Shown here in pieces: positions 1 to 6,550 of a stretch of DNA of 6,942 bases. This DNA is from Candidatus Sphingobacterium stercoripullorum (GTDB lineage: Bacteria; Bacteroidota; Bacteroidia; Sphingobacteriales; Sphingobacteriaceae), in assembly GCA_019114715.1 (NCBI GenBank), contig DXEZ01000261.1, positions 1 to 6,942 on the forward strand, given 5' to 3'. The translations under genes were made by a program, and so were the position numbers. Within the stretch, counting starts at the first letter, position 1. Every line of letters begins with the position of its first letter. The notes under the pieces are model-generated. The model saw only the letters and a list, made by a program, of their open reading frames with translations. It made no database searches and was not told where the DNA came from.

Positions 1-466
1 AGGGGCTAAAAATGCGCATATTGGAGCTGTAGTTAAAGGTTTCACGCTACCTAATGAAAAAGGGGAGGCGGTAGATTTTGATGACTATAGAGGGAAATAT
101 GTGATGATCGACTTCTGGGCATCCTGGTGTAGCCCTTGTAGGGCATCTTTCCCAAGGATTCGTCAGGTATACAGCCAGCTACAAGCAGAAGGTAAAGATT
201 TTGAAATTATCAATATATCGATAGATCAGAATAAAGATGCTTGGTTAAAAGCTGTCGAGCAGGAGCAGAACCCCTGGCCACAGCTTTATGATGATGATCA
301 TATTTCCTATTCACAGTTTGATGTAAAGGCTATTCCAACGACTTATTTAATCGACCCCGAGGGAAAGATTATCCTTCGTGAGGTAGGCTTTGATCCAAAA
401 GGTGGGGGTAATATGGAGAAAAAAATAGAAGAAGTATTTAACATGAAATTTAATAAAAGCGAATAA
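1..466 (+). CDS. TlpA-family thiol-disulfide oxidoreductase (5' end missing)
   Basis: The reading frame is open from the left edge (first full codon at position 2) to the TAA at 464-466. The gene therefore starts outside the window, and the GTG/ATG pair at 101-106 lies inside the thioredoxin fold and is not the start. About 154 residues are visible, forming one complete thioredoxin-like domain. They include an N-terminal IGAVVKGFTLPNEKG stretch typical of the AhpC/TSA-TlpA entry strand, the redox motif WCSPC (codons 125-139), a conserved D-x-N-K-D-x-W helix start, and the cis-proline loop AIPTTYLID (cis-Pro codon 335-337). Family members sit in the periplasm, usually anchored or with a signal peptide, and reduce or exchange protein disulfides. 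Bacteroidota relatives often carry an N-terminal DUF4369-like domain, which would lie off the window. The active site has Ser in place of the usual Gly between the cysteines, which may shift redox potential (inference). The stop overlaps the next start, so the two are likely co-translated. Confidence 0.9.
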   Translation, partial: GAKNAHIGAVVKGFTLPNEKGEAVDFDDYRGKYVMIDFWASWCSPCRASFPRIRQVYSQLQAEGKDFEIINISIDQNKDAWLKAVEQEQNPWPQLYDDDHISYSQFDVKAIPTTYLIDPEGKIILREVGFDPKGGGNMEKKIEEVFNMKFNKSE

Positions 467-1671
467 TGAGAAAGATAGTTTATTATCTAACCTTTGCAGC
501 ACTTATTGTAGCGCAAGGTGTTAATGCACAGCAGAGTAAGACAATTACAGTTAAGGGTAAGGTTAAATTCCCTCCAAATCAAGAGCACCAAGAGAAATTT
601 CCTTTTGTACTTAAGGATAAAGGTGGCGCGGATGCTGAGGTTCTTCAAAAGATCAATCTGAAGGAAGACGGTACTTATGAAATAAAAATTCCTATTGAAA
701 AGCCTAGGCTATATTCATTGGATGTATTTGGTTGGGATAGAATTACTTTCTGGGGCGGTAGCGATGATTTGAAGATCAACTTTAGAGGTGAAGATACGGC
801 GAAAATAAAGATTAAAAACCCTCCGTATGTTTTTATTGAATCTGAAGGAAAAGAAAACCAGTTGATCAATATGCTCAATTGGGAGAACTACCAGAACTAT
901 CAAAATGTCATTGCTATTGGGAAGCTGCAATATCAGGCCATGCAAAATAAAGACAGCGTGATGAACGCCAAGCTCATGGAAATGATGAACGAGCAGTATG
1001 CGAATATGAGTGTCCGCATAAAGCGTTACGTGGAGACCTTTAAGAACGATCCTCAGGTGGTTTACGCTCTAAGGATGGTGAGCCCAAAGAGAGATCAGGA
1101 CTTCATTATGGAGCACGTAGATCCATTGATTGAAAAATACCCTTGGCTAGCGGAGGCGAAAGAAATCAAGGAGAACGTCAATAAAGAGCTAGCGGCTGCT
1201 AAGAAAAGCGATATTGGTTCTAAGTTTATCGATATCAAACAAGAAACTCCAGAAGGTGAGGAGCTTAGTCTTTATGATGTACTAAAAGGTAAGAAGTATG
1301 TACTGGTGGATTACTGGGCTTCTTGGTGCGGACCGTGTAGATCTGAAAACCCGAAGATCGTGGAGGTGTATAACAAGTACAAAGACCAAGGGTTTGACGT
1401 TTATGCAGTATCCTTAGACGATAAAAAAGAGAGATGGCTGCAAGCCATAGAGGCAGATAAGCTTCCTTGGCACCAGGTGTCTGACCTTAAAGGGTGGAAA
1501 AACGAGGCTTCACAATATTATAACATAACGGCTATCCCATCGAACTTCTTAATCGACGAAGAAGGTAAGATCGTAGCTAAGAATTTAAGAGGAGACGCTT
1601 TAGAGAAAGAGCTGGATAAACTCTACAGTGGAAAGAAAACAGGCGGAATGATGATGATGTCTCCGATGTAG
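466..1671 (+). CDS. Periplasmic TlpA-like thioredoxin with N-terminal beta domain
   Basis: This is a complete 401-residue protein. Residues 1-21 form a Sec signal peptide (MRK, hydrophobic core, VNA then QQ), with no lipobox cysteine, so it should be a soluble periplasmic protein. Residues about 25-120 look like a beta-rich DUF4369-type domain. Residues 130-245 are helical and rich in Met, Gln and Lys. Residues about 248-390 are the thioredoxin domain, with WCGPC (C288, C291) and cis-proline P358 in TAIPSNFLID. The family reduces or exchanges disulfides in envelope proteins; the client here is unknown. The ATG at 466 shares one base with the TAA of the preceding paralogue, which indicates translational coupling, and no Shine-Dalgarno sequence is visible. 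The C-terminus is odd: GGMMMMSPM, encoded partly by four tandem ATG codons (1648-1659). The two thioredoxins are clearly different in sequence, so this is an old duplication rather than a recent one. Confidence 0.93.
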   Translation: MRKIVYYLTFAALIVAQGVNAQQSKTITVKGKVKFPPNQEHQEKFPFVLKDKGGADAEVLQKINLKEDGTYEIKIPIEKPRLYSLDVFGWDRITFWGGSDDLKINFRGEDTAKIKIKNPPYVFIESEGKENQLINMLNWENYQNYQNVIAIGKLQYQAMQNKDSVMNAKLMEMMNEQYANMSVRIKRYVETFKNDPQVVYALRMVSPKRDQDFIMEHVDPLIEKYPWLAEAKEIKENVNKELAAAKKSDIGSKFIDIKQETPEGEELSLYDVLKGKKYVLVDYWASWCGPCRSENPKIVEVYNKYKDQGFDVYAVSLDDKKERWLQAIEADKLPWHQVSDLKGWKNEASQYYNITAIPSNFLIDEEGKIVAKNLRGDALEKELDKLYSGKKTGGMMMMSPM

Positions 1672-1697
1672 AAAATTTAGCTTCCAATTATTAACAG

Positions 1698-1733
1698 AGA
1701 TGGCAGGGTTAGGTAATACTAGTTCTGCCATCT
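1698..1733 (+). terminator. Hairpin terminator after the TlpA pair, possibly bidirectional
   Basis: A perfect 9-bp stem, AGATGGCAG (1698-1706) with CTGCCATCT (1725-1733), has an 18-base loop. It begins 26 bases after the stop of the second thioredoxin gene and is followed by the moderately T-rich TTACTTTA. The right arm ends on the first base of the stop triplet of the convergent small gene (1733-1735, minus), so the same hairpin may end transcription from both sides. The T-tract is weak on the minus strand. Confidence 0.6.
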
Positions 1734-1918
1734 TACTTTAGGGGTTCTTTTGGAGGGTGGATACTAGGATCTCTAGGCGGGTTTTCTACGGGCGAATCGT
1801 CCTGTTGTGGCGTTTTGGGATCTTTAATTTTACGTTTTTTATCTGGATCCTTGATGGGTGTGTCGTCTTTCTTAGGTGGATGTTCTGGGGCACCTGGCTC
1901 TGGATGTCTCTTAGTCAT
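1733..1918 (-). CDS. Small proline-, lysine- and aspartate-rich disordered protein
   Basis: This encodes 61 residues, from ATG at 1918-1916 to TAA at 1735-1733. Sixteen residues are proline, eleven lysine and eight aspartate. There is no cysteine or aromatic residue, no signal peptide and no membrane segment, so the protein is predicted to be fully disordered and cytoplasmic. It contains a diverged internal repeat: KKDDTPIKDP (residues 16-25) and QQDDSPVENP (38-47), preceded and followed by HPPK (13-16 and 54-57). The substitutions are conservative in protein (T/S, I/V, K/Q, D/N) while the DNA has changed more, which favours a real coding gene. A reading frame on the opposite strand across the same bases gives a Trp/Phe-rich protein, as expected from the antisense of proline codons. 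I do not recognise a named family. It is the last gene of the minus-strand run, 63 bases after the 82-residue gene with no strong terminator between, so it may share that transcript. Confidence 0.65.
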   Translation of the reverse strand: MTKRHPEPGAPEHPPKKDDTPIKDPDKKRKIKDPKTPQQDDSPVENPPRDPSIHPPKEPLK

Positions 1919-1971
1919 GGTATTTCGTTTAAAGGGATTTGATCTATTTACCGCAAGCTCTCACGATTACA

Positions 1972-1983
1972 AAGCAATTGCTT
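1972..1983. repeat. 12-bp perfect palindrome AAGCAATTGCTT
   Basis: The palindrome overlaps the stop triplet (1982-1984) of the 82-residue gene, between the two small minus-strand genes. As a hairpin it would be only a 4-bp stem with an AATT loop and no T-run, so it is not a convincing terminator. It could be an operator or chance. No function is assigned. Confidence 0.3.
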
Positions 1984-2230
1984 AGTGATTGCGCAATGCT
2001 GCTATGAGCTTGTCTTTTTTCATCTTGTGACGGTTTTTAATGCCTATCTTTTTTGCCTGTTCTAATAGCTCCGCCTTAGTTCTATCTTCCAGTTTGGACG
2101 CTTTGCCGCCCTTTTTACCTGAATCGGGAGTATTGGCAATCCTGGCTGCTTTCTCTTTACTGGCACCTTGCCTTCTTAAGGCTTCGTACTTCGCGTCGTC
2201 TTTGATTTGTTTTCCGTGATCTTTTGTCAT
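1982..2230 (-). CDS. Small basic protein with Rho-N/SAP-like C-terminus
   Basis: This is a complete 82-residue protein, from ATG at 2230-2228 to TAA at 1984-1982. The N-terminal half (MTKDHGKQIKDDAKYEALRR, then GASKEKAARIAN, residues 1-33) and a Gly/Lys linker (GKKGGKASK, 38-46) resemble a widespread bacterial family of short 'KDHG...KYEALR...KEKAARIAN' proteins, which I recall as DUF7218. Residues 50-82 match the helix-extended-loop-helix of Rho termination factor N-terminal or SAP-like domains: RTKAELLEQAKKIGI, then KMKKDKLIAALRNH. Such domains bind nucleic acid, so a small DNA- or RNA-binding role is inferred; the target is unknown. The protein is strongly basic and cytoplasmic, with no Cys. 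The start lies 38 bases after the GH15 stop, behind an A-rich leader (AAAATAAAAAATC) rather than a Shine-Dalgarno sequence. The start is well placed because MTKDHG is the usual N-terminus of the family. Confidence is high for a real gene and moderate for the family. Confidence 0.85.
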   Translation of the reverse strand: MTKDHGKQIKDDAKYEALRRQGASKEKAARIANTPDSGKKGGKASKLEDRTKAELLEQAKKIGIKNRHKMKKDKLIAALRNH

Positions 2231-2268
2231 GATTTTTTATTTTAAAAGTGAATAGTTACTGCATTTTA

Positions 2269-4068
2269 TTATTCGTATAGACTATCAAAAAAGGTGGGGT
2301 TATCGAGTTTCATAGCTATTCTATAAGCTGCGTTCATTAATCCTACGTGGCTATAGGCCTGTGGGAAGTTTCCCCACTGGCTGCCGTTACCTTCATCGAC
2401 ATCCTCGCTAAAGAGCATCAGGTGATTTGCGTATTTTAGCAGCTGCTTGAACACCTCCTGCGCCTCATCCAGCCTGCCTACGCAGGCCAGCGCCTCCACA
2501 TACCAAAATGCACAGACTAGAAAGGAAGATTTGGGCTTACCGAAATCATCGTAATGGCGGTAGCGATAAAATAAGCCGTCTTTCCCTTTGAGCTCTTTTT
2601 CTAGTTCGGCTAAGTGCTCCTTGGCTTTCTTTGAATTGGGATCTAGGTATTTCATCATGATAAGTTGCAAAGTGGAAGCGTCTAAATCTCGGCTATTTGT
2701 AGCATGTTGATAAACCCTGCGCTCTGGATCGTAACAACTCTCAATATGTTTTTCTGCTTGATCTCGAATGTCTTCGGCCTGCTTTTCGAGGGTTTCCATT
2801 TTATATTGCTTGGAAATCTTTAATGCGGCTGTTGCCCCTGCCCACTGAAAAAGATTGGAATAGCAATGCCTATATTCGAAGTTCCTAAACTCCCAAATGC
2901 CAGCATCTTTTTCGTCTATGGTAGATTTTATTTTCTTCAGCACAAAGTGTGTCCACTTGCGGGCGTACTCTATATTTTGATGGCGGAACCTGTGGTCTGT
3001 AAATAGCGGGAGCAGGGCAATCATGATTTGTCCGTACACGTCGTTTTGTATGTGTTCGAATGCCTGATTCCCCACCCGGATGGGGTGGTTCTCTTGGTAA
3101 CCGGAGAGGAAGTCCAAGGTTTTTTCCTCCAGATTAGCCTGTCCCATAATGCCGTATAACGGTTGTAATCGCCCTGGGTTCGCCTGGGCTATATTGGTGA
3201 TAAAGAGGGCATATTTCTCCATTTCCTCGAAATGGCCGATGTGATTCAGTGCTGTTAATACATAGTAGCTGTCTCTCAGCCAGCAGTAGCGGTAGTCCCA
3301 GTTCCTCCCCGACCCAGGATACTCGGGCAAACTGGTAGTGCTTGCCGCTATAATCGCTCCAGTATCCTCGTATTGGTGGAGCTTGAGTACGAGCGCTGAG
3401 CGGATCACCTCCCGCTGATAGAAGGCGGGGATAGATGCTTTTTTTACCCACCTGCGCCAGTAGGATTTCGTTCTAGAGAGGAAGTCCTCTGCTGTTCTTT
3501 CAATGGGTGCTTCAAAAGGGCTCCCAAATGTCATTATTAAATAAATAGGACGACTAAGTAGGAAGGAATGACCATCGTATAGATGGCTTACAGGGAGGTT
3601 GGAAGCTATTTGTATCCTGATGTTTCCACTCTGAAAACGGATGTGGTTGCTTCCTCTGATTTTTGTGAACTCTCTTTGTCCGTAATCGTATACGGGCTTG
3701 CAAAGGACCTTTATAGCCGGCTGATTTTCTATAGGTTCTATCTTGCGTATTAACGTTAAAGGCTTGTAATAACGCTCGTACTGCTCAAAACGCGGTGCGA
3801 AGTCTGTTATTTTGTAGCTACCATCTGCGCTCTTGATTCTTGTACAAAGGACGTTAGTATTTTCAAGGTAATACTGACTGGAATGCTTGATCCCGTTAAT
3901 GGGCAGTATACTGAACTCTCCACCTTTCTCTTTATCTAATAAGCTCCCAAATACAAAGGAGTCTTCGAATGAAGGCCAGCATAGCCAGCTGATATTGCTG
4001 TTTTTTTCTACATGTGCTATGTAGGCACAATTTCCTATAATTCCACTACCGTAGGTATGTCTTTCCAT
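2269..4068 (-). CDS. GH15 glycoside hydrolase (trehalase/glucoamylase-like)
   Basis: This encodes 599 residues, the usual length of bacterial GH15 enzymes with an N-terminal beta-sandwich followed by an (alpha/alpha)6 barrel. It begins MERHTYGSGIIGNCAYIAHV and continues ISWLCWPSFEDSFVFGSLLD, the family's N-terminal signature. Residues 254-266 (GRNWDYRYCWLRD) form the substrate-pocket motif. E393 in GIWEFR is the expected general acid. E555 in LFSEDVDEG, just before GNFPQAYSH (566-574), is the expected general base. There is no signal peptide, so it acts in the cytoplasm. GH15 enzymes release glucose from alpha-glucans with inversion, and several bacterial members, notably mycobacterial ones, are trehalases. 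The start lies 7 bases after the stop of the trehalose-phosphate synthase gene, which favours a trehalose substrate or trehalose/glucan balance, but sequence alone does not settle specificity. The segment after E393 (NFEYRHCYSNLFQWAG) differs from the hftHSkvmcWvA form common in other GH15 proteins. Confidence 0.93.
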   Translation of the reverse strand: MERHTYGSGIIGNCAYIAHVEKNSNISWLCWPSFEDSFVFGSLLDKEKGGEFSILPINGIKHSSQYYLENTNVLCTRIKSADGSYKITDFAPRFEQYERYYKPLTLIRKIEPIENQPAIKVLCKPVYDYGQREFTKIRGSNHIRFQSGNIRIQIASNLPVSHLYDGHSFLLSRPIYLIMTFGSPFEAPIERTAEDFLSRTKSYWRRWVKKASIPAFYQREVIRSALVLKLHQYEDTGAIIAASTTSLPEYPGSGRNWDYRYCWLRDSYYVLTALNHIGHFEEMEKYALFITNIAQANPGRLQPLYGIMGQANLEEKTLDFLSGYQENHPIRVGNQAFEHIQNDVYGQIMIALLPLFTDHRFRHQNIEYARKWTHFVLKKIKSTIDEKDAGIWEFRNFEYRHCYSNLFQWAGATAALKISKQYKMETLEKQAEDIRDQAEKHIESCYDPERRVYQHATNSRDLDASTLQLIMMKYLDPNSKKAKEHLAELEKELKGKDGLFYRYRHYDDFGKPKSSFLVCAFWYVEALACVGRLDEAQEVFKQLLKYANHLMLFSEDVDEGNGSQWGNFPQAYSHVGLMNAAYRIAMKLDNPTFFDSLYE

Positions 4069-4075
4069 ATATAAA

Positions 4076-6271
4076 TCATTTTATTTTTTCTGCTAGCTCT
4101 TTTAATAGCTCTAGAACGCTAGCTTGATTTTCTGTATAAAACCTTGCTGAGGAGTGCTCGCTACCGACTTTTATTGTAAAAGACTCTTGTGGCAATTGGT
4201 AAAACATATCTTCATCGGTTACGTCATCGCCTATGGCTAAAATAAAGTCAGGCTGGTAATTATTAACTATTTCCATGCTGGCGCTACCTTTATCTATACC
4301 GCAAGGTTTAACCTCAATCACTTTATTTCCTTCCAATAGCTCCAAGTCATATTGTACAAGAAGGTATCGTAACCGTTCCTTCAGCTCTCCAATTCGGAGA
4401 TTAGCATGCCCTAACTCAGCACTTCTATAGTGCCACACCAGGGAGTGGGTTTTCTCTTCTATATGAGCACCCGGAGTAAGGTAAACGTACCGACTCATTA
4501 TCCTGCGAACTGGAATCTTCCAAGTAGGGCTTGGAGGCATATTGCTTTTCCATTTTCCATCGGGATAGGTGCTCCAGATACCATGCTCGGCGATCAAGTA
4601 ATCGGCTTTTGTGCTTAACCAAGTCCCTAGCTCTTGATAAGAACGTCCACTTACGATAACAACCTGTGAAAGACTGTTTTGTTTTAATTTCTTTAAAAGG
4701 GCAATTACCTCGCTGGTGGGTTTTGCGGCGCTAGCATCCTTTTGCAATGGGACGAGTGTTCCATCGTAATCAAGGAGTAAGAGGCTCTTTTTGGCAGAAG
4801 AATATGCGGTAAGCAGGGTGTCTTTTATCTTCTCGTTTATCTTTCTTGTGGTATGTTTCTTTTGCGCTGCCTTTATCTCCCTAAAGCGTATAAAGAAAAT
4901 CCTAATCCAATGGAATATATTAAACTCTTGAACGACCTTAGCATTTTTTCTCATTCTATTACGTCTTTCATCAATAGGCATATGAATGGCTAGGTGCAGA
5001 GCCTGTGTGATGTCGCTAATAGAGCTTGGATTTATTAGGAGGCTCTCTGATAGTTCTTTGGAAGCTCCCGCTAGTTCACTTAATATGAGTACTCCATCTT
5101 GTGAATGTGCTTTTGTAGCTACATATTCCTTGCATACCAGGTTCATTCCATCGCGTAAAGAGGAAACTATACAAATGTCAGCTGCTAAATATAAAGCGCA
5201 AAGGTCTTCTATGGGAATGGAAGTGTAAAAATAGGCAATTGGTGTCCACTGGTTATCACCAAATACAGAATTGATATGTCCTACCAATCGGTCAATCTCA
5301 TCTAATAATTGCCGGTATTGGTCTACGGTGTCTCTTGAGGGGACTACCAGCATATACAGTACTACCTTGCCACATAAGTTAGGGTTTGTTTTTAGGAGCT
5401 TTTCGTAACCACGCAAACGCATGGTGATACCTTTGCTGTAGTCCAGTCTATCTACTGAGATAATGAGTTTCTTGTGATCAAAACTTTCTTTTATCTCTTC
5501 GGCTTTTTTCTGAACGACTTCTTTTTGAGAAAGAGCACTGAATTTATCAAAATCTATTCCCATGGGAAATACTTCTATGAAGATGTCCCTACCGCGAACA
5601 TGTAGGCTGTGGTTTTCAAAACTTAAGTCCATTAAGTTTACGCAGGCGTTTCTAAAGTGCTGCGCATCGGTGAAGGTATGGAAGGCTATAAGGTCCGCTC
5701 CTAAAAGCCCTTCAAGAAGTTCATCTCTCCAGGGTATGTACCTAAATACTTCATCAGGTGGGAATGGTATATGCTGGAAGTAGCTTATCGCAAGCTCAGG
5801 ATTGTGCTCTCTTAGTAAGTTTGGTAGGAGCATCAGCTGATAATCATGGACCCAGACTTCATCTTTAGGGTTTACACCGACTTCTTTTACTTTTTTAAAG
5901 AATAAATCGTTTACCTCTTTGTAAGAGTTCCAGTATCCCTCATCGTATACAGCATAGGATAGCCTATAGTGAAATATAGGCCACAAAATTTCGTTGGAAA
6001 ACCCCTCGTAAAAACCTTTAAGTTGCTTTTTTGTGAGAAAGATAGGGACTAGAGACATTTCCGCTAGTTTTTCAGAAATAATAGCCTTCTCTGAGTCGTT
6101 TTCCGGAACGTAGCCTGGCCATCCTATCCATATGTTTTTACCTTTTTTAAAAATGGAACCAAGTCCAGTGGCTAATCCTCCTTCGCTGGGTATAAATTGA
6201 AGTTCCCCATTGTGCTTTTCAATACGCACGGGGAGTCTGTTTGAAATGATTATTGTTCTTTTTTTTGACAT
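4076..6271 (-). CDS. otsA/otsB: Bifunctional trehalose-6-phosphate synthase/phosphatase
   Basis: This is a 731-residue cytoplasmic fusion that makes trehalose-6-phosphate from UDP-glucose and glucose-6-phosphate and then dephosphorylates it. The synthase (GT20, residues about 5-465) shows SNRLPVRIE, the glycine loop SEGGLATGL (29-37), Y88 and W97 for glucose-6-phosphate, VHDYQL with D143, H167 in QHIPFPP, R275 and K280 in DRLDYSKGI for UDP-glucose phosphates, D374 in LRDGMNLV, and E382. These correspond to E. coli OtsA residues at a nearly constant offset. After a charged linker (about 466-494) comes a HAD-type phosphatase (495-731): DYDGT with nucleophile D501 and acid D503, SGRS (541-544), EGNKVIEVKP with K661 in DKGSA, and GDDVTDEDMF (681-690). 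All catalytic residues appear intact. It is the first gene of the minus-strand run, 7 bases before GH15. The leader is A-rich (ACCAAAAAAAC) with no Shine-Dalgarno sequence. Regulation is unknown; osmotic or stress control would be typical. Confidence 0.96.
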   Translation of the reverse strand: MSKKRTIIISNRLPVRIEKHNGELQFIPSEGGLATGLGSIFKKGKNIWIGWPGYVPENDSEKAIISEKLAEMSLVPIFLTKKQLKGFYEGFSNEILWPIFHYRLSYAVYDEGYWNSYKEVNDLFFKKVKEVGVNPKDEVWVHDYQLMLLPNLLREHNPELAISYFQHIPFPPDEVFRYIPWRDELLEGLLGADLIAFHTFTDAQHFRNACVNLMDLSFENHSLHVRGRDIFIEVFPMGIDFDKFSALSQKEVVQKKAEEIKESFDHKKLIISVDRLDYSKGITMRLRGYEKLLKTNPNLCGKVVLYMLVVPSRDTVDQYRQLLDEIDRLVGHINSVFGDNQWTPIAYFYTSIPIEDLCALYLAADICIVSSLRDGMNLVCKEYVATKAHSQDGVLILSELAGASKELSESLLINPSSISDITQALHLAIHMPIDERRNRMRKNAKVVQEFNIFHWIRIFFIRFREIKAAQKKHTTRKINEKIKDTLLTAYSSAKKSLLLLDYDGTLVPLQKDASAAKPTSEVIALLKKLKQNSLSQVVIVSGRSYQELGTWLSTKADYLIAEHGIWSTYPDGKWKSNMPPSPTWKIPVRRIMSRYVYLTPGAHIEEKTHSLVWHYRSAELGHANLRIGELKERLRYLLVQYDLELLEGNKVIEVKPCGIDKGSASMEIVNNYQPDFILAIGDDVTDEDMFYQLPQESFTIKVGSEHSSARFYTENQASVLELLKELAEKIK

Positions 6272-6358
6272 GTTTTTTTGGTAGTGTCTTATTAATTAGA
6301 CTCTTTTGATTTGAGATGTTCTATAATTCATAACAGGCCGTAAGGGGGAATTGTTTTG

Positions 6359-6366
6359 CAAAGATT
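6359..6366 (-). promoter_or_regulatory. Weak candidate -7 element for the trehalose gene
   Basis: On the minus strand this reads AATCTTTG, one base from the Bacteroidota sigma-A -7 consensus TAnnTTTG. It lies 87 bases upstream of the trehalose gene start. No clear TTG -33 element is seen at the expected distance, so the call is tentative. It sits in the 6272-6550 intergenic region, which must contain a promoter because a terminator separates it from the upstream gene. Confidence 0.25.
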
Positions 6367-6392
6367 GTTAAGGTTTTGTAAAAAACTGTTCT

Positions 6393-6494
6393 GGGATAGG
6401 AAAGCTTTAGAATTTAGGTTCAGATTTAATCCTAAAATTTGGGCGGTTAAAGGGAGGTCGGATGCCGAATAGGGGATAGGTAAAATTAAAGGGA
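6393..6494. repeat. Two short direct-repeat pairs upstream of the trehalose gene
   Basis: GGGATAGG occurs at 6393-6400 and 6473-6480. TTAAAGGGA occurs at 6447-6455 and 6486-6494. On the minus strand, which is the direction of the downstream gene, they read CCTATCCC and TCCCTTTAA. They interleave within about 100 bases, after the terminator and before the candidate promoter. They may be binding sites for a regulator or chance repeats in purine-rich DNA. A third TTAAAGGGA is at 1929-1937. Confidence 0.35.
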
Positions 6495-6495
6495 A

Positions 6496-6527
6496 TAAAA
6501 AAGCGTCACCTATATTTAAGTGACGCT
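6496..6527 (-). terminator. Rho-independent terminator of the right-edge gene
   Basis: On the minus strand an 8-bp perfect, GC-containing stem AGCGTCAC (6527-6520) / GTGACGCT (6509-6502), with a 10-base loop, is followed at once by TTTTTATT. It lies 23 bases after the stop of the partial gene at 6551. It isolates that gene from the trehalose run, which therefore needs its own promoter. Confidence 0.85.
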
Positions 6528-6550
6528 CCAGAATTTTTGGTTATCATTTA

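Noticed and set aside
101..466. GTG/ATG at 101-106 as the start of a 121-residue thioredoxin
   Set aside because: The preceding 33 codons encode the first strands of the thioredoxin fold in the same frame, so the true start is upstream of the window.
1757..1942. 61-codon plus-strand reading frame rich in Trp and Phe
   Set aside because: It is the antisense of the proline-rich minus-strand gene; Trp/Gly/Arg excess is what proline codons give in reverse, and the minus-strand product has a conserved internal repeat.
2243..2268. A/T-rich imperfect dyad between the GH15 gene and the 82-residue gene
   Set aside because: The stem is TAAAA/TTTTA plus TG/CA with a bulged base and has no T-run on the minus strand, so it is too weak to call a terminator.
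3134..3451. 105-codon minus-strand frame inside the GH15 gene
   Set aside because: It lies wholly within the GH15 gene in another frame, across its conserved GRNWDYRYCWLRD motif, and has no recognisable domain.
4986..5228. 80-codon plus-strand frame, and similar frames at 4430-4618 and 5562-5783
   Set aside because: All are antisense to conserved parts of the trehalose synthase/phosphatase and look like shadows of that gene.
6411..6440. Imperfect hairpin AATTTAGG / CCTAAAATT upstream of the trehalose gene
   Set aside because: Only six clean A/T-rich pairs with a 12-base loop; indistinguishable from chance in A/T-rich intergenic DNA.
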